Assembly (NCBI GenBank): GCA_016617785.1
Contig: JADILM010000010.1
Span: forward strand, 806,001 to 870,000
DNA: 64,000 bases
From: Sporobolomyces roseus
Taxonomy: Eukaryota; Basidiomycota; Microbotryomycetes; Sporidiobolales; Sporidiobolaceae
Direction of reading: 5' to 3'
Below are positions 1 through 11,735 of the stretch, in pieces. Numbering within the stretch: position 1 is the stretch's first letter; every line of letters starts with the position of its first letter. The notes below the pieces were generated by a model. It ran no database searches, was not told the DNA's origin, and saw only the letters and a list, made by a program, of their open reading frames with translations. The position numbers and the translations under genes were made by a program.

Positions 1-2
1 AA

Positions 3-1502
3 CTCGGTAGTGGCTCTCACGGTTTAGCACAGGAAGGAGTGATGGGGTCAATAAACGGGCGAAGCGGGAGTGTGCTCTCAGCTGAGCTAACAAGCGGAAA
101 GCTGTCGTTCGATAGGGAGTCGGGTTCGACGAATCTCGAAACTCACGCCATCAAGCAATCTCAACGCTTCTCTCTCGCTTCCGGTCCGACTACTACTCCC
201 TCCTCTGTCGTGACGGTCTTCCCTCGGATCGGGAAATGGGCATCGAGATCAACTTTCGCAAACTCTCATCTCGAACGGTCCGTCGAGGCAGGCCAAGTCG
301 TCGTTCGAGCCGTCGACTCTCGGGGTCGCCACCTCCAGCTTTCAGGTCGAATCAAGGGGCTCTTGAGCCTGGTCGGTGGCGGCAGTATCGAAGCGAGCCG
401 TGGAGGGGCAAGCGACAGAACTCCGATCCAGACAGCAGCCTTGTCACCAACGGGATCTCGGCTCTCCCTGGCACCCTCTCCTCACATCTATCCATACTCT
501 TCTCATACTTCGTCCTCGCCCACGTACGCATCTCAACCGACTCCTTCGACTCCCTCCTTCTCACCCCTCCCTTCTCCAACCTATCGCGATTCGATCTACC
601 TCTCCCCTCATCATGCCTCTCTCGATGCAGTACGGAGAAAGAACCTCGAGGTGAGAACGGCAGAGCTCGAAGCCGAATTGGAGGAGCTTAGAAGGAGGGA
701 ACGAGAGAGAGAGTCGGAATTAGCGAGGGAACGGGAACTTCGATCGAGACGAACGTCAGCGACACCTACACAAGCGGTCGAGGAAAGCCCTCGACAGAAG
801 GAACTACGCCGACGAGCAGAGGAACAGAAACGTCGAAGTCTCCTCATGCATTCGAAGATCGAATCAAAGCAACGGACATCAGAACGACGTCGATCAACTC
901 TTCAACCCTCTCCTCTTCCTTCATCTGTCGAACATACTCTTCGTCCCACCTCTCAGCTCCTACACCCTTATCAAAACCCTTACCTACTTCCTCCCGCGAA
1001 CCTCCCGAATCCGAACACCATCTATCAATCTGCTCGATTCTCGACCTCTGCACCTATCCTCTATCGCTCTCCTTCCATGCCAGTCATACATTCTCCTTCC
1101 TATCCCGTGGTTTCATCCCCTCGACCGATACCCACTCCGATCAAGTCTCGGTCTATACCCTCGCCTCTCCCTGCGATTTCCCCCTCTCCTCCTCGTCAAC
1201 TCACTGTCCTTCCCCCTTCTCCAAGTCGGCGGGTTTCACAGTATGAATCCTTCGGTGCCGAAGCGTTCCTATCAGCCCCTCAGCATCACACCTCGATGAT
1301 CGATAACTCCTCTCGTCCTCTCCTCGCTCATTCGAAGTCGTCTCCAGCACTCGCAAGACGTTCGACTAACCGACTCTCGGCTCAGCCACTGATACAAGGC
1401 GTTCGCCCTCCGGCAGCATGGAGCCTTCCAGTCCCACCTCAAGCTACTGTGCTCAGGGGCAAAACTGGAGCTGATTTCCAGGCTCAATACCCTACCCTCT
1501 GA
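3..1502 (+). CDS. Low-complexity Ser/Pro-rich protein, 5' end outside window
   Basis: The reading frame is open from the left edge to a TGA at 1500-1502, so the first in-frame ATG at 42 need not be the real start and the gene probably begins outside the window. The protein is rich in Ser, Pro, Thr and Arg. A charged helical stretch starting near position 640 (repeated LEAELEELRRRE-type pattern) looks like a short coiled coil; the rest looks disordered with many SP/TP sites. I do not recognise a family. It could be a cytoskeletal or signalling scaffold, but nothing in the sequence shows this. It converges on the minus-strand gene at 1794-3358, with about 290 bp between the two stops. Confidence 0.6.
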   Translation, partial: LGSGSHGLAQEGVMGSINGRSGSVLSAELTSGKLSFDRESGSTNLETHAIKQSQRFSLASGPTTTPSSVVTVFPRIGKWASRSTFANSHLERSVEAGQVVVRAVDSRGRHLQLSGRIKGLLSLVGGGSIEASRGGASDRTPIQTAALSPTGSRLSLAPSPHIYPYSSHTSSSPTYASQPTPSTPSFSPLPSPTYRDSIYLSPHHASLDAVRRKNLEVRTAELEAELEELRRRERERESELARERELRSRRTSATPTQAVEESPRQKELRRRAEEQKRRSLLMHSKIESKQRTSERRRSTLQPSPLPSSVEHTLRPTSQLLHPYQNPYLLPPANLPNPNTIYQSARFSTSAPILYRSPSMPVIHSPSYPVVSSPRPIPTPIKSRSIPSPLPAISPSPPRQLTVLPPSPSRRVSQYESFGAEAFLSAPQHHTSMIDNSSRPLLAHSKSSPALARRSTNRLSAQPLIQGVRPPAAWSLPVPPQATVLRGKTGADFQAQYPTL

Positions 1503-1793
1503 ACACGCCCTCCTCGCCTTTGTTCTCTGACTCTCCGCATACCTTTCGCTTCATACCCCTCTGCACAGCTCGCTTGAATATCGTCTGTAAACTATTTGTA
1601 TTATCGAAACTCTCGCATCCCTCGCCTGGAGACGACTCCGCTCTGGAAGACCTCGCTGTGCACGACAGAGAGAGGAAGAGGGAAGAGCAAGTACTATGAG
1701 TAGATTGACAGATCGAGAGAGTAGAGTGATACAACGAGAGTAAATCGATGGAAAATTACGAAGATTCGTACAAGCGATTCCTAATCATTCCTC

Positions 1794-3358
1794 TCAAGCG
1801 ATTCCCCACGACTTACGCCTCTGAGTTTGATTCGTGTCGAGTGAGCGAGAGACGGTGCGATGAATCGGGATGGATTCGTCTCCGGCAGTAGACATCGCAG
1901 CTTCGATGAGTCGATGGAAATCCTCAGCCTCGCTGTCGGCAAATTCGGTCGGAGCGCATCAGCACGCCAAAATAAGGATTGGGAGCGAATGACCGACGAC
2001 TCACGTTGCGCAGAGAAGTTCAACAAATCTTAATCCAATAGTTACTTGCCTTTTCCTTCCTTCATCTCCTCCGCTCCCGATGTGAGCAGGATCGATCACA
2101 TCGAGTTCGACGACAGGAGCTTCAAAGTGAGTTCCTCCAGCTGAGGAAGTGGCGAGACTAGGTGAATTGGAGGGTGACGAGAGAGGCTCAGCTTCTTTCG
2201 CGAAGGAGAAGAAGGATCCGAGGTCGGCGGAAGAAGAGATTGGGCGTTGAGGGTAGAAGCGGACAGATTGGATGTGATCGGTTGAAGCGATGTAGAGTGC
2301 AGTTACAGAATGACCCTGTGGTAAGATATGGCGCAAGAGGTCAGATCTCAATATCGAACTTCTTCTTCGCAGATTCGACGCACCTTGTATTGAGGGAAGG
2401 GTGAAAGGTTGCGAGACGAAGCAGGTTCTTCGAAAGTGAGATGAGCAGTATCTTGAGTGATCGTATCGAGAGTCTTCTTGGGAGAATCAATCGAACCAGG
2501 ACCTCCTCCGTGCGAGTGCGTGACTTCCGTAGGGCGAGAACGAGAACGAGAGTGACTGAGGGAGAGGCCGTCTGATCCTCCAGAGCTACGACGTTCCTTG
2601 CGACCGGGTCTGACTGCGTCGAGCACTTTCTGGAAGAATCCACCGCCGCTATCCTGGTGCGTCGTCGAGGGGTCTTCGTTCGCATTCGTAGAGGTTGAGA
2701 CGTTCGCTTGTTGAGTGTCGACGTCGCGAGTACTCGTAGGTGATACCGACCTCAGTCGTCCAAAGCTCAAACGACGAGAAGTAGCGGGAGCTGGTTTAGG
2801 CTGATTGCGAGCGATCTCTTGGGGAGGTACTGAGCGATCAAGCAAGAGAATGGTTTCACGGTTCTGTTGATTACATTACCGTCAGCTCAGAGGTAGTCGA
2901 TAGAGTACTCTTAGAGATCGCGACGCACTTTGGTGAACCAGAGACTCCCCGTTACTGACCATTCCTCTTCGATTTGATCCGTTGACAACTTCTTCTTCGT
3001 ACCCAACACTCCATCTTGCCAGAGCACTACATTCGCCTGTACTCTTCCATAAGCTCTCCAATCTCCATTCTTGACGGAAGGAAGAGAGATAGGAGTTTCG
3101 TCTGGAATTCCGAGTGAAGCTTGAGGAGGAGTCGCACGAAGATGTTGGAAAGCAGCGTTTGATTCTTGGCGAGCTTGAGTCGTGTCGGTAGTAGAAGTAG
3201 TGAGGATAGAAGAACCATCAGAGACTCGATTCGAAGTCGAAACGAGAGGGGAAGGGGGAGGTGGAGAAGGGGAGTTGAAAGGCTGGGTGAGAAAGTCCTA
3301 TGAAAGAGCATTGGGTGAGTATGAGCGGTAGAGAGGATAGTCAGAGTCGACTCACCAT
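1794..3358 (-). CDS. Hypothetical protein, possible split PH-like fold
   Basis: I read five coding exons: 3358-3356, 3297-2929, 2863-2384, 2315-2005 and 1932-1794. They sum to 1302 nt, giving 433 aa in one frame. The first coding exon is only the ATG, followed by GTGAGT. Residues from about 70 to 125 contain a beta-rich stretch (WRAYGRVQANVVLWQDG, then GSLWFTK and ILLLDRS). After a Ser/Arg-rich insert, a second ordered part ends with VTIGLRFVELLCAT and a helix DFHRLIEAAM. This order of strands, insert and final helix resembles a pleckstrin-homology-like domain with a long disordered loop, but that is my inference and no sequence motif proves it. No known family was recognised. Confidence 0.6.
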
Positions 3359-3739
3359 GCTGACTGATGTTATTTAGTAGAGTTTGAGTGAGTTTGAAGT
3401 GGAGAAAGTCGAAAGAGAGATGAAGAAAAGAGAAGACACAGATTTGCTTCTCCGCCCTTCGCAGTGATTCTTTGATCCCGTGTCTAAGCTAAAGTCTCAA
3501 GGAGTAGCTCGAAATGAGCGTGAAACAGTGTTTCCACTTGCTTCTAAGTAAGGGAAGTGGGTCAGCTGACTTTCGAAAGGATTACCTTCTCACCTCTCGC
3601 AATCTGAACATTTCGGCGTGTGTTGCAATGTGAGAGAGACTAAGGAACTACTAGGGGTGGGGACTAAGGACTGAATTGGATACTACTTTGGAAAAGACAT
3701 GCATGCTAAAGACAAACGAGAAAGAGAGATCCTTTTTGG
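3359..3739. other. Intergenic, no gene seen
   Basis: About 380 bp between the start of the 1794-3358 gene and the stop of the next minus-strand gene. It should hold the promoter and 5' leader of the former and the 3' UTR of the latter. I see no RNA gene or strong repeat. Confidence 0.5.
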
Positions 3740-6700
3740 TTAAGAACGAGAAACACTCCTACTCAAATACTTTTCATCCTTCCTCGCTCTCCTATCCGCT
3801 ACCAAGTGAGGTGGTAAGAACACTCCATCGTCATCTTCTTCCGCTTCTTCATCCTCCTCGTCGTCGTCACTAGGTACGTGAAATTGTTCACTGGGTTGAC
3901 CACTGCTGTTCATTCCTGGTCGTTCCCGATCTGCTCGTGCTGAGAACGATCCATGAGGTGCATTCCGTAGTGATTGGGCGAGAGAAGAAGAGATGGCAGG
4001 TCGAGATGATGACGAAGTCGCGGTTGTCGAGGATCCACCGATTTCGAGGGGAGCTGCTGAAGTCGGAGTTTCGGAAGCTCGAGGGGTCGAAGACGACTCG
4101 CCAACTGTCGAGACCTCTGGGTCGACTGGTGGTGGTACCCAAGAAGAACCTTCGCGCGAAGGACGAAGACTGCTACCTCCTCCTCCTCCTGCAAGTCCTC
4201 GTTTCTCGCGCTCTTGAGCCCATTCTCGTTCTGGATCCGGTCTCCACGACGACATCGCTTGACCTGACGGACGTTGAGCGACTGGAATAGGGAGAGAGCC
4301 AACTTGGAATTTGCTGGCAGGAGGAGACTTGAGATCCCTGAGTTGATCGGGTTCCTCCTCCTCTGTCGATTCGGTATCTTGATCGAAAGCGCCTTGAGAA
4401 TCCTTCGACGAGTCTTGTGCATGTCCTTCACCACGACGAGGTAGAGCACGTCGGTGACTCGGCACGTCCATCGCGAGTACGTCTCGGATCTTTTGCTCTC
4501 CTCGACGAACGTCTCGAGGGTCAGGAGCGTTTTGCGAAGATTGATCGAGCGCAGACTGTCTCGTTCTGACGTCTTCTTGTACTGATGTTGTCATCGGGTG
4601 ATCGCGCTGTGCGGCTGAGGAGGAAGCTGGAGTAGTCGGAGAGAATGGACCGTTGAGAGGTGTACGAGTGCTCGATGGAGAAGTCGATGAAGGTTGTTCG
4701 ACAATCGTAGGAGGAGGCTGAGCAGGAGCTTGTTGAGCAGAAGCTGAAGTGGAGAGGAGTTGTGCGTAAGAGGCGGAGAGTGCGGAAGCGCGTTGGTAAG
4801 ATCCTGGTCGGAAAGTCGAATTCGATCCTCCTCCTCCTGATGGTGAGCGGACCGAGTCGTTCGATTCGTAAGAGAAGTCTGGAGGTTGTTGTTGGAAGAT
4901 CGGTCGTGAAGAGACGAGATCGAGGAAGTCTACATCGACATCTTCGTCCATTTCGAAAGGAGCATCTGTGAGCAGGATCATTCCGAAGAAGTGGTCAGCA
5001 CTAGACATGTACTTTTCGGAACGATTCAGACTCACCTTCTTCTCGTTGCGGCTCGTTGGTAGCAGATCTCTGGCGAGTGCGACCGTTTCCATTGACAGGA
5101 CTCGTAGCTCGACTCGATTCACTCGGCGGCAACGACAACTCCTCAGCTTCCGGGATGGCGACGAGACCTTTCGTCGATGTCGAAGGGATGAAGCTTGGCG
5201 TTGTGCCTCCTCCAGCGTGTTTCGTAGCTGCCGAAGAAGGACTTAGGAGACCACTGGCGATCGTCGATGATTCTTCCTCCTCTTCTTCGTCATCCTCCGT
5301 TGTTGCTGGTATATCCCGATCCTCCGCAGGTCCAGCACCACCTCTCCCACCCCTCACGGGACTGTCGACCCCATTCTCCCTTTCTTTACTCGTTCCAGCT
5401 TCTCTACCTCTCTCCCGAGCTCCCATCGCAGCGACCTCAGTAGCTTCGGCGATCTTTTTACTCCTACTCAAACTTCTCGCTCCTCCTCCACCTGCCGCTG
5501 CTGCTGTTGCTGCTTGTGTATCGTCCCTTCTCCTCTGTCGACTCCGACTCCTACCCCTCTCATCTTCCTCCCTTTGATCCTGTTCCCTCAATCTCAGACT
5601 GATGTCCTCATCCCTATCCTTCGCTCTCGATCCAGGCGAGTCCTTCCTCTCACTCGATCCAGTGTGACTCAAAGGACTCCTCTCGATACTCCCAGCTCTT
5701 CCTCCCGCTCTTCCAGCACTTCTCCCTCTTTCCCGACTACCACTGTTACTTCGTTCTTGCCCTCCTTCTTTCGTGACTAAGACAGGGACTCCGAATCCTC
5801 TAACTACACCACCACCTCCTACAACCCCTCCTCCATTCGTTCCGTTCCGTACCCTCTCAATCCTCGATTCCAACACTTCCAATTCCGCTTTAGCTCTCCT
5901 CACGAACGCGTCGTGATTCCGTCTCAGGCTGAGGATGTCTTCTGCAGTCTTCTTTGCGGAGGCCGATATAGAGCTAGTGAGGCTCGCAGCGAGGCAGGTA
6001 GGATCAGTGGTCGAAGTTGGAGGAGTTTGAGTAACTGCCGAAACTGAGGGAGAAGAAGAAGGGTTCGTTGATGAGTGACCAGAGTTGTGCTGTTGCGAGG
6101 AAGAGGAAGGTGCGAGGGCTGGAATCAGGGCTATGAGCCCAGTAGGTTGTGAAGGAGCTGGTCCGCCGGGTCGAAGATTCAATTTTTGATCGGTCGAGAA
6201 AGAAGTTCGAGAGGTTCTCGATAAACCGAGGGACAGAGGTGGGACAGACATGTCGCTTCCTTGACTTGCGGCTCTTCGCTGAGGGGAAAGGAGGGGGGAA
6301 AGGAGCGCTCTTTGCAGAGTTGGAGAGTTTAGGACACCGGGGAAAGTCGAAGAAGTGTGATCGACTGCTCGGAAGGAGGGAGTAGGGGGAGCGATGGAAG
6401 CTGGATCGAAATGAGGGGGAGGGAACGAAGGTGCGTCGATCAAGATACCGAAAGATTGAGAGAATAATGGATTTGATTGAACTGTTGTCGGGTCGAGGGA
6501 AGTCGAAGGGAAGAGTCCAGAATGTAACGTCACGATTCGTTTCGCGGTGGGAGTAGGAGCTGGTTCATCTTGTTCTTCTCCCTCGGTAGTATCGGAGCGA
6601 GATTGAGAGGGAGGGGAAGGTAAGAGTGGGGTTTGTAGAGTGAGAAGTTCTTGACCCGTATTGATCGATCTCAAAGTTTGTGATTCTGGTTTCGTAGTGA

Positions 6701-6986
6701 TCGTAACTAATTGAGGATGTTTCTATTCCAGAGGGAGTATCGATCAGAGGTTGTTAGCGTTAACTCTCTCAAGATGAGAATGACGAACTATCATCTCCTC
6801 TCCTCCTATAGAATGAGTAGGACTTACGATTTGTACTGCATCGTATCCTGTAGCTAATTCGAATACTGTCCCTTCTGTTTCACCTTTGTCTCCTGCTTCA
6901 GAGATAACTTTGCCTCGTATCGTGAGATTCAAGTCGGGAGAATAGTAAATCACTGTAGCAGGGTCTTCATCTATCCGAGTACCCAT
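3740..6986 (-). CDS. Large disordered hypothetical protein (about 1023 aa)
   Basis: Three coding exons (6986-6828, 6722-5036, 4965-3740) sum to 3072 nt and keep one frame. The N-terminal 80 residues look ordered: DPATVIYYSP, a strand-rich stretch, then KHPQLVTITTKP across the first intron. A helical region near residue 280 (AEDILSLRRNHDAFVRRAK) may be a short coiled coil. Most of the remainder is Ser-, Arg-, Gly- and Glu-rich with acidic runs, including SDDDEEDEEAEEDDD close to the C terminus. The chosen ATG follows a possible 5'-leader intron (donor near 7280). Arg/Ser dipeptides suggest an RNA- or chromatin-related role, but this is weak inference and I recognise no family. Confidence 0.6.
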
Positions 6987-7421
6987 CTTTGGGATGAAGT
7001 GGGAACCTATCCGGGGGCGTGAAGATGAGAGTTTCGAGGAGTGAAGTGAAGTGAGAGAGGGAACAGCGAATTTCGCGATGGGGAGGAGCCGAACCGACTT
7101 CGCAATATCCTGAACGACGAGCTTTCAGAGCGTGATCCTCTACTGGACCGAATCGAGACCCAAGAGAAAAGAGCGCAATAGAATGAGAGAAAGAGTATTC
7201 CGTTATTTCGTTGCGAAAATGCGAAAGTGCAAAAACTAATCCAAGTAGTCTGGGTGAGTACAGGACAGGTCTCCTTCTTACCTGTCCATCGTCGTTATCG
7301 TCGTTATCTTCATCCAATTGCGTGTGGGTATCCGTTCCTCCTCCTCCTCTTCACCTTCTTCCCTCCCCCTTCCGATCACTCCTCCTCCCTCTCCTAAACA
7401 ACATCTTCCAACCTCCTCCCT
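6987..7421. promoter_or_regulatory. Promoter/leader of 3740-6986 gene, possible 5' UTR intron
   Basis: On the minus strand a good donor (GTAAGAAG near 7280) and an acceptor just before the ATG at 6986 would remove about 290 nt. The short segment upstream encodes no ATG-started frame that stays open, so this is more likely an intron in the 5' leader than a coding exon. Confidence 0.35.
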
Positions 7422-9349
7422 CTATTGCATGACCACTTCACTGATCCCATCCAAATCCCTATGTAACGGACAAAACTTGTCTCCCGGTTGATCCCAATAC
7501 TCTCTGATACACTCCTCGTGGTAAATACAATAGCAGCTCAATCGAGCCAATTGTGTACCAGATTCGAAATCATCCAAACAGAATGAACACTACTCTCCGC
7601 TCAATCGACATCAGCTGGGATTGGATCAGAGGGCAAGAGGGAGAAACTCACTTCGAGGGGTTCAGAGGTTTTTGAATCGCGTGGAACAGATTTCGAGTCG
7701 CATTGGAACACTGTCAATAGAAGAAGACTGTCAGATCGTCGATTCGTTTCGAGAGCTGAGAGTGAGATCTAAAAAGACTGACCAACATGTTCTCTCCTGC
7801 CTCTCCTACTTCCCTTCTCTCCTCCCCCTCCGCCACTCCCACCAGCTTCCAAAGCTTTACAACAATCATCAACATGTTTCTCTGCCTTTTCCCTAGTCCA
7901 CTCACCACCGATCAACGAGGTATCGCATACGGGACAGGACTCGATGTGAGCTCCTCCATCATCGAAACATTGACGCATGTGAGCTTCGGAGGCTGAGAGA
8001 GAGAGGGAATGGAACGGGAGAGAACATTTCGGACATGAATCGAGGACGTCTTCTTGCTGAGGTGCGGGTTGAGCGGGAGGAGGAGGATTGTTCACGATGG
8101 GAGGTTCTTCGACTTGAGCCGGAGGCACTGGAGCTTGTTCGACTTGCCTAGGAGCCTGAAACGGTCGATTCTCCCTCTGTCTTTGGGGTGAAGCGCTCCT
8201 CCTCCCTTCTGCTCTTTCTCCATACCTCTCAAACTCCCACCTCCCGTGTTCCCCAATATCCATGACCTCTCTCTCTTGTTGCTCAAATTCCCGATCCTCC
8301 CTCTGTCTCCTCACTGCAGCTTGTTCAGCTCTCTCTCGAATCCCTTCCAATCGTTCGATTCCTTCCCGTCTCTCTCGTGCTCCAGGGTGTTGAGCTTCCC
8401 AACCCCTCCTCCACGCTTGAACGGATCCCTCACTGTCTGCTTCTGGTGAGCGAGAACGACGGCGTGGGGATGAGGAAGGGTGAGCTGCGAAATCTAGTTC
8501 GAGTTGTTGACGTCGTTGGAGGAAATCGGCGGTCCGAGGTGTGGGAGGGGGTGGTTGTTGTGCTTGTTGAGCAGCAGCGGGGCGAGGAGGAGAAGGTTGA
8601 CGGGCTCGGAAAGGATCGTGAGCACCATTCGCTAGTGCGTACTGATTTTGAGGAGCGACTGGTTGAGCAGGAGGAGCATGCTGTCGATGATTCGAGGGAC
8701 CTGCAATGGGTTGATGATGATAATGTACGTCTATGGAACGCTTGAACGGGTGAGCTTGGGAAGACCTAAAGAAAGAAAGAGAGAGATTTGGATTATTCAC
8801 CTTGCATTTCCTGTTCTTCCTGATCCTGTCTGATCATGTCATCCCTAATTTGATCCTCGTCTTCATCCCACGTCGTCATCTCTGGATGATCCTTCAATAA
8901 CGCTCTCAATTGATCCCAATAAGGATAAGTTCTCCTCAGATCGTCTGTGCGAAATCCAACGAAAACCGATCAAAAATCACGCGTTTCACCTCATCTGACA
9001 CGGATAGCTAGAGCGTACCTAAAGTCTTGTTGACGTTGTAAGGATCTTGTTTCAATTGGCCGAGTGAATCGTTGTATTCTTTGCCAAGTTGTGTGATTCT
9101 TCTCATTGTTGAATCCCTCTGTTTCCTCTCCCTCTGTTGATCCCCATTCGCGCTAAACACCCTACTCGTGACTGTCTCGAGAGTAGATTGTTTCGTGTTC
9201 TTCCATTGAGTTGATTTTGATTTGGAAGAGGAGAAGAGTAATTGACGGGAATCGGGAGAAGGGAGAAGTGAAATGGACGAAAGGAGTGAAGTAGTGTAGG
9301 AAGGGTTCTTGGACCAGTAGATTTGGGATCCTGGATCTACTGGTGCCAT
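7422..9349 (-). CDS. RING-type E3 ubiquitin ligase-like protein with two C2HC zinc fingers
   Basis: The ATG at 9349-9347 opens an exon ending in YNVNKTL, which splices in phase to DDLRRTYPYWDQL and, through an AAG acceptor, to the long exon beginning QAHPFKRS. Near the end of that exon are two small zinc-finger-like units: CPKCSLPF with a later H and C, and CPVCDTSL with a later H and C. They resemble C2HC (UBZ-like) fingers. The last exon, ending at the TAG at 7424-7422, encodes a RING: CSFC, LARLSCYCIYHEEC, then FCPLH. The CxCIYHxxC spacing and CPLH end match the ZNRF-type RING. The middle is Arg/Glu-rich with disordered Pro/Gln tracts. The likely role is ubiquitin transfer; the substrate is unknown. 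Confidence 0.7.
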
Positions 9350-9478
9350 CCTGTAGAGATTCGTGCTTGATCTAGAGGTTTGAGTAGAGAGACAAGAGAG
9401 AGCGAGTCGGTCTCTCTAGCTCTCCCTTCAACTACAACCCCAACTCTCAATCTAACTCTACTGTACGCGCCAGATAGA
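9350..9478. promoter_or_regulatory. Short divergent promoter between RING gene and CK2 beta
   Basis: Only about 130 bp separate the two ATGs on opposite strands, so the two genes must share promoter DNA. It contains CT/GA-rich stretches and no clear TATA box near either start. Confidence 0.5.
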
Positions 9479-11447
9479 ATGGCAGAATCTTTACCGAACC
9501 ACCTAGACAACGGAACGAAGAAACAAGAGGCGGTTTCAGGAGGTACTGGCGAACCATTAGTTGGCAATCAAGACGAACCACTACAACAAGATCAAATGCA
9601 TGATGAGGAACTAGAGGAAGAGGAACAGGATGAAGAGATCTATGGTAAGTCCATTATCCACTTTACCGCTTTATCGAGAGGAGGGGAAAGGAGAGAACGG
9701 GAGAGGGAACACACCTCTTAGTCGCTCAGGGGGATTCATTGCAAAGAAGCGAAGCAACAGTTCAGGCCCAGATGACTACTCGAGCTACACAACACCCAAA
9801 GAGAGAGAGAGCTGACTCCCCAAATTCTCGAGTATAATAGAATCGTCTTCATCTCCCTCGACCGAAACCGATACTTTAACCTGGATCAACTGGTTCTGTT
9901 CCTTACCAGGTCACGAATACTTTTGTGACGTCGCAGAAGATTTCATCGAAGACGATTTCAACTTGACTGGGTTGGCAGGGTTAGTCCCTTTTTACAAAGA
10001 AGCGATGGAAATGGTATTAGATGTAGAACCAGGTACACACAAATACACTCTCTACTCTATACCACGGTGACAAGAGCGCTAATGAATGTAGGGCTTTGAC
10101 AGAGGAGGATGAAGCACATCGAGTACCGGATGTCTCTATCGTTGAATCTTCAGCTGAATTACTGTATGGTTTGATTCATCAACGATACATCATTACACGA
10201 CAAGGACTACAACAGATGGTTCGTCTCGTCTTTCGTCCATCTATCTCTTCCTCACTAATTCCTCAAAATCTTCGAGTGCAGTTGGCTAAATACGAAGCGA
10301 ATCACTTCGGTACTTGTCCACGAGTGTACTGCTCACAAAACAAACTAGTTCCATGTGGACGATCCGACCTCCCCGGGGTAGACACTGTCAAACTCTTCTG
10401 TTCATCTTGTTTGGACATGTATGTTCCCCCGTCTTCAAGATTCCAAGGAGTTGACGGTAAGCTCCTCTCTCTCCCTTCTTCCCGTCTTTTGATCACCGCT
10501 GATAGAGGTTGTCGAGTAGGCGCATTCTTCGGAACGACTTTCCCTCATTTATTGTTCCAAACTTTCCCTCCTCCCTCTTCCCTCCCTACTCCTTCCCCCG
10601 ACCCTCATACGATTGAGAACGGTGGTGAACGACAACATACTACACCAATCACCTCTCTCAACAAGGTTTACGTACCGAGGATTTATGGGTTCAAAGTCAG
10701 TGAACGTGCGAGAAGTGGTCCGAGAATGCAGTGGATGCGAATGAGAGTGAGTTCACCTCTCTACTTTCCTCCTTCGACCAATGATGTAACTCTCACTGAT
10801 CCCTTTGATATTGAACTTGATTCATACAGCCCCGAACAGAGGGAGAATTAGATTGGGAAGAAAATGCAGTTCGACCCAATTTACCTGGAGCTGGGTCAGG
10901 AGGAGCGGGTGGATCAGGAGAGAAAGGAGATTTGTTCGATGAAGATTTGGATGAAGAGGATGATGATGAAGAAGAAGAAGAGGAGGAAACCGCCGCTCCA
11001 CCGGCTACCACAACCGCTCAATCTGGAGGAGGAGTACAAGAATCGAATAATACACTCGCTTCCACTTCGGCGGGAGGAATGGATTTGACTCAGTTACCGA
11101 GACGAACTGATCGAGCGATCAAACCCCTCCCTTCCTCAATCAACCGACAAACCTCGATTTCCCCCTCCGCCTCCCCCGTTCCAACTTATCAATCAACCAC
11201 TTCCCTTCCTTCACCACCCCCACCACTCTCTTCCTTCGCTCCTTCGACTTCACACCCAACTCAATCGGACGAATCAACGAAAGCTTCGTTTGCCCTCGCC
11301 GCGAGTATTCAAAAACATTTAGCGTTCGCAAACGAGAACAAAGGGTTCGATTTCGAATTACCAAAGATGCCGAGACCTGTAGCGACGAGACGGGAGTCGT
11401 TGGGCGCTGGAGTGACAGGGAAACAGAGGATTGGAACAGCAGTTTAG
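9479..11447 (+). CDS. CKB1: Casein kinase II regulatory (beta) subunit
   Basis: Six exons (9479-9644, 9841-10032, 10103-10218, 10282-10456, 10520-10746, 10830-11447) sum to 1494 nt, 497 aa. Family hallmarks appear in order: WINWFCSLPGHEYFCDV, an acidic FIEDDFNLTGL segment, ELLYGLIHQRYI, then the zinc finger CPRVYC and CSSCLDMY that mediates dimerisation, followed by AFFGTTFPHLLF and VPRIYGFKV. CK2 beta dimers assemble with catalytic subunits and set substrate choice. The protein is much longer than the usual 210-280 aa. The N terminus is acidic, a Pro-rich loop is inserted before the VPRIYGF strand, and about 200 C-terminal residues hold a long Asp/Glu run and a Ser/Thr/Pro-rich tail. The last intron lies just after QWMRMR. 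Confidence 0.93.
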
Positions 11448-11735
11448 GAGCGCGAAGGGAGTAATTTTTCTGGTTTTCGGGTCAGGCTCTTTCTAGATTT
11501 TTAGGTTGTTCTGTCTGATAGCGGTTTGTCATTCCACGACTTGAATAGTTGTTCTTGTGCTCTCACTCTCTACTCGTTACGGTAGGCCTGAGAGGAAGCT
11601 AGAGAGAGAGAGAGAAGAGAGCGAGAAAGAGAAAAGCGAAGAATCTATATTTCTTACAACACTCCCAAGAATCTATTATGCTGTTTGAACGACCGTGACG
11701 AAACAATGCGAATGTGCTCTTTCTGAAGAGACCCC
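11448..11735. other. Convergent 3' region of CKB1 and RIO1
   Basis: About 290 bp between two facing stop codons. It contains a GA-rich run near 11600-11640. No gene or RNA was seen. Confidence 0.5.
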
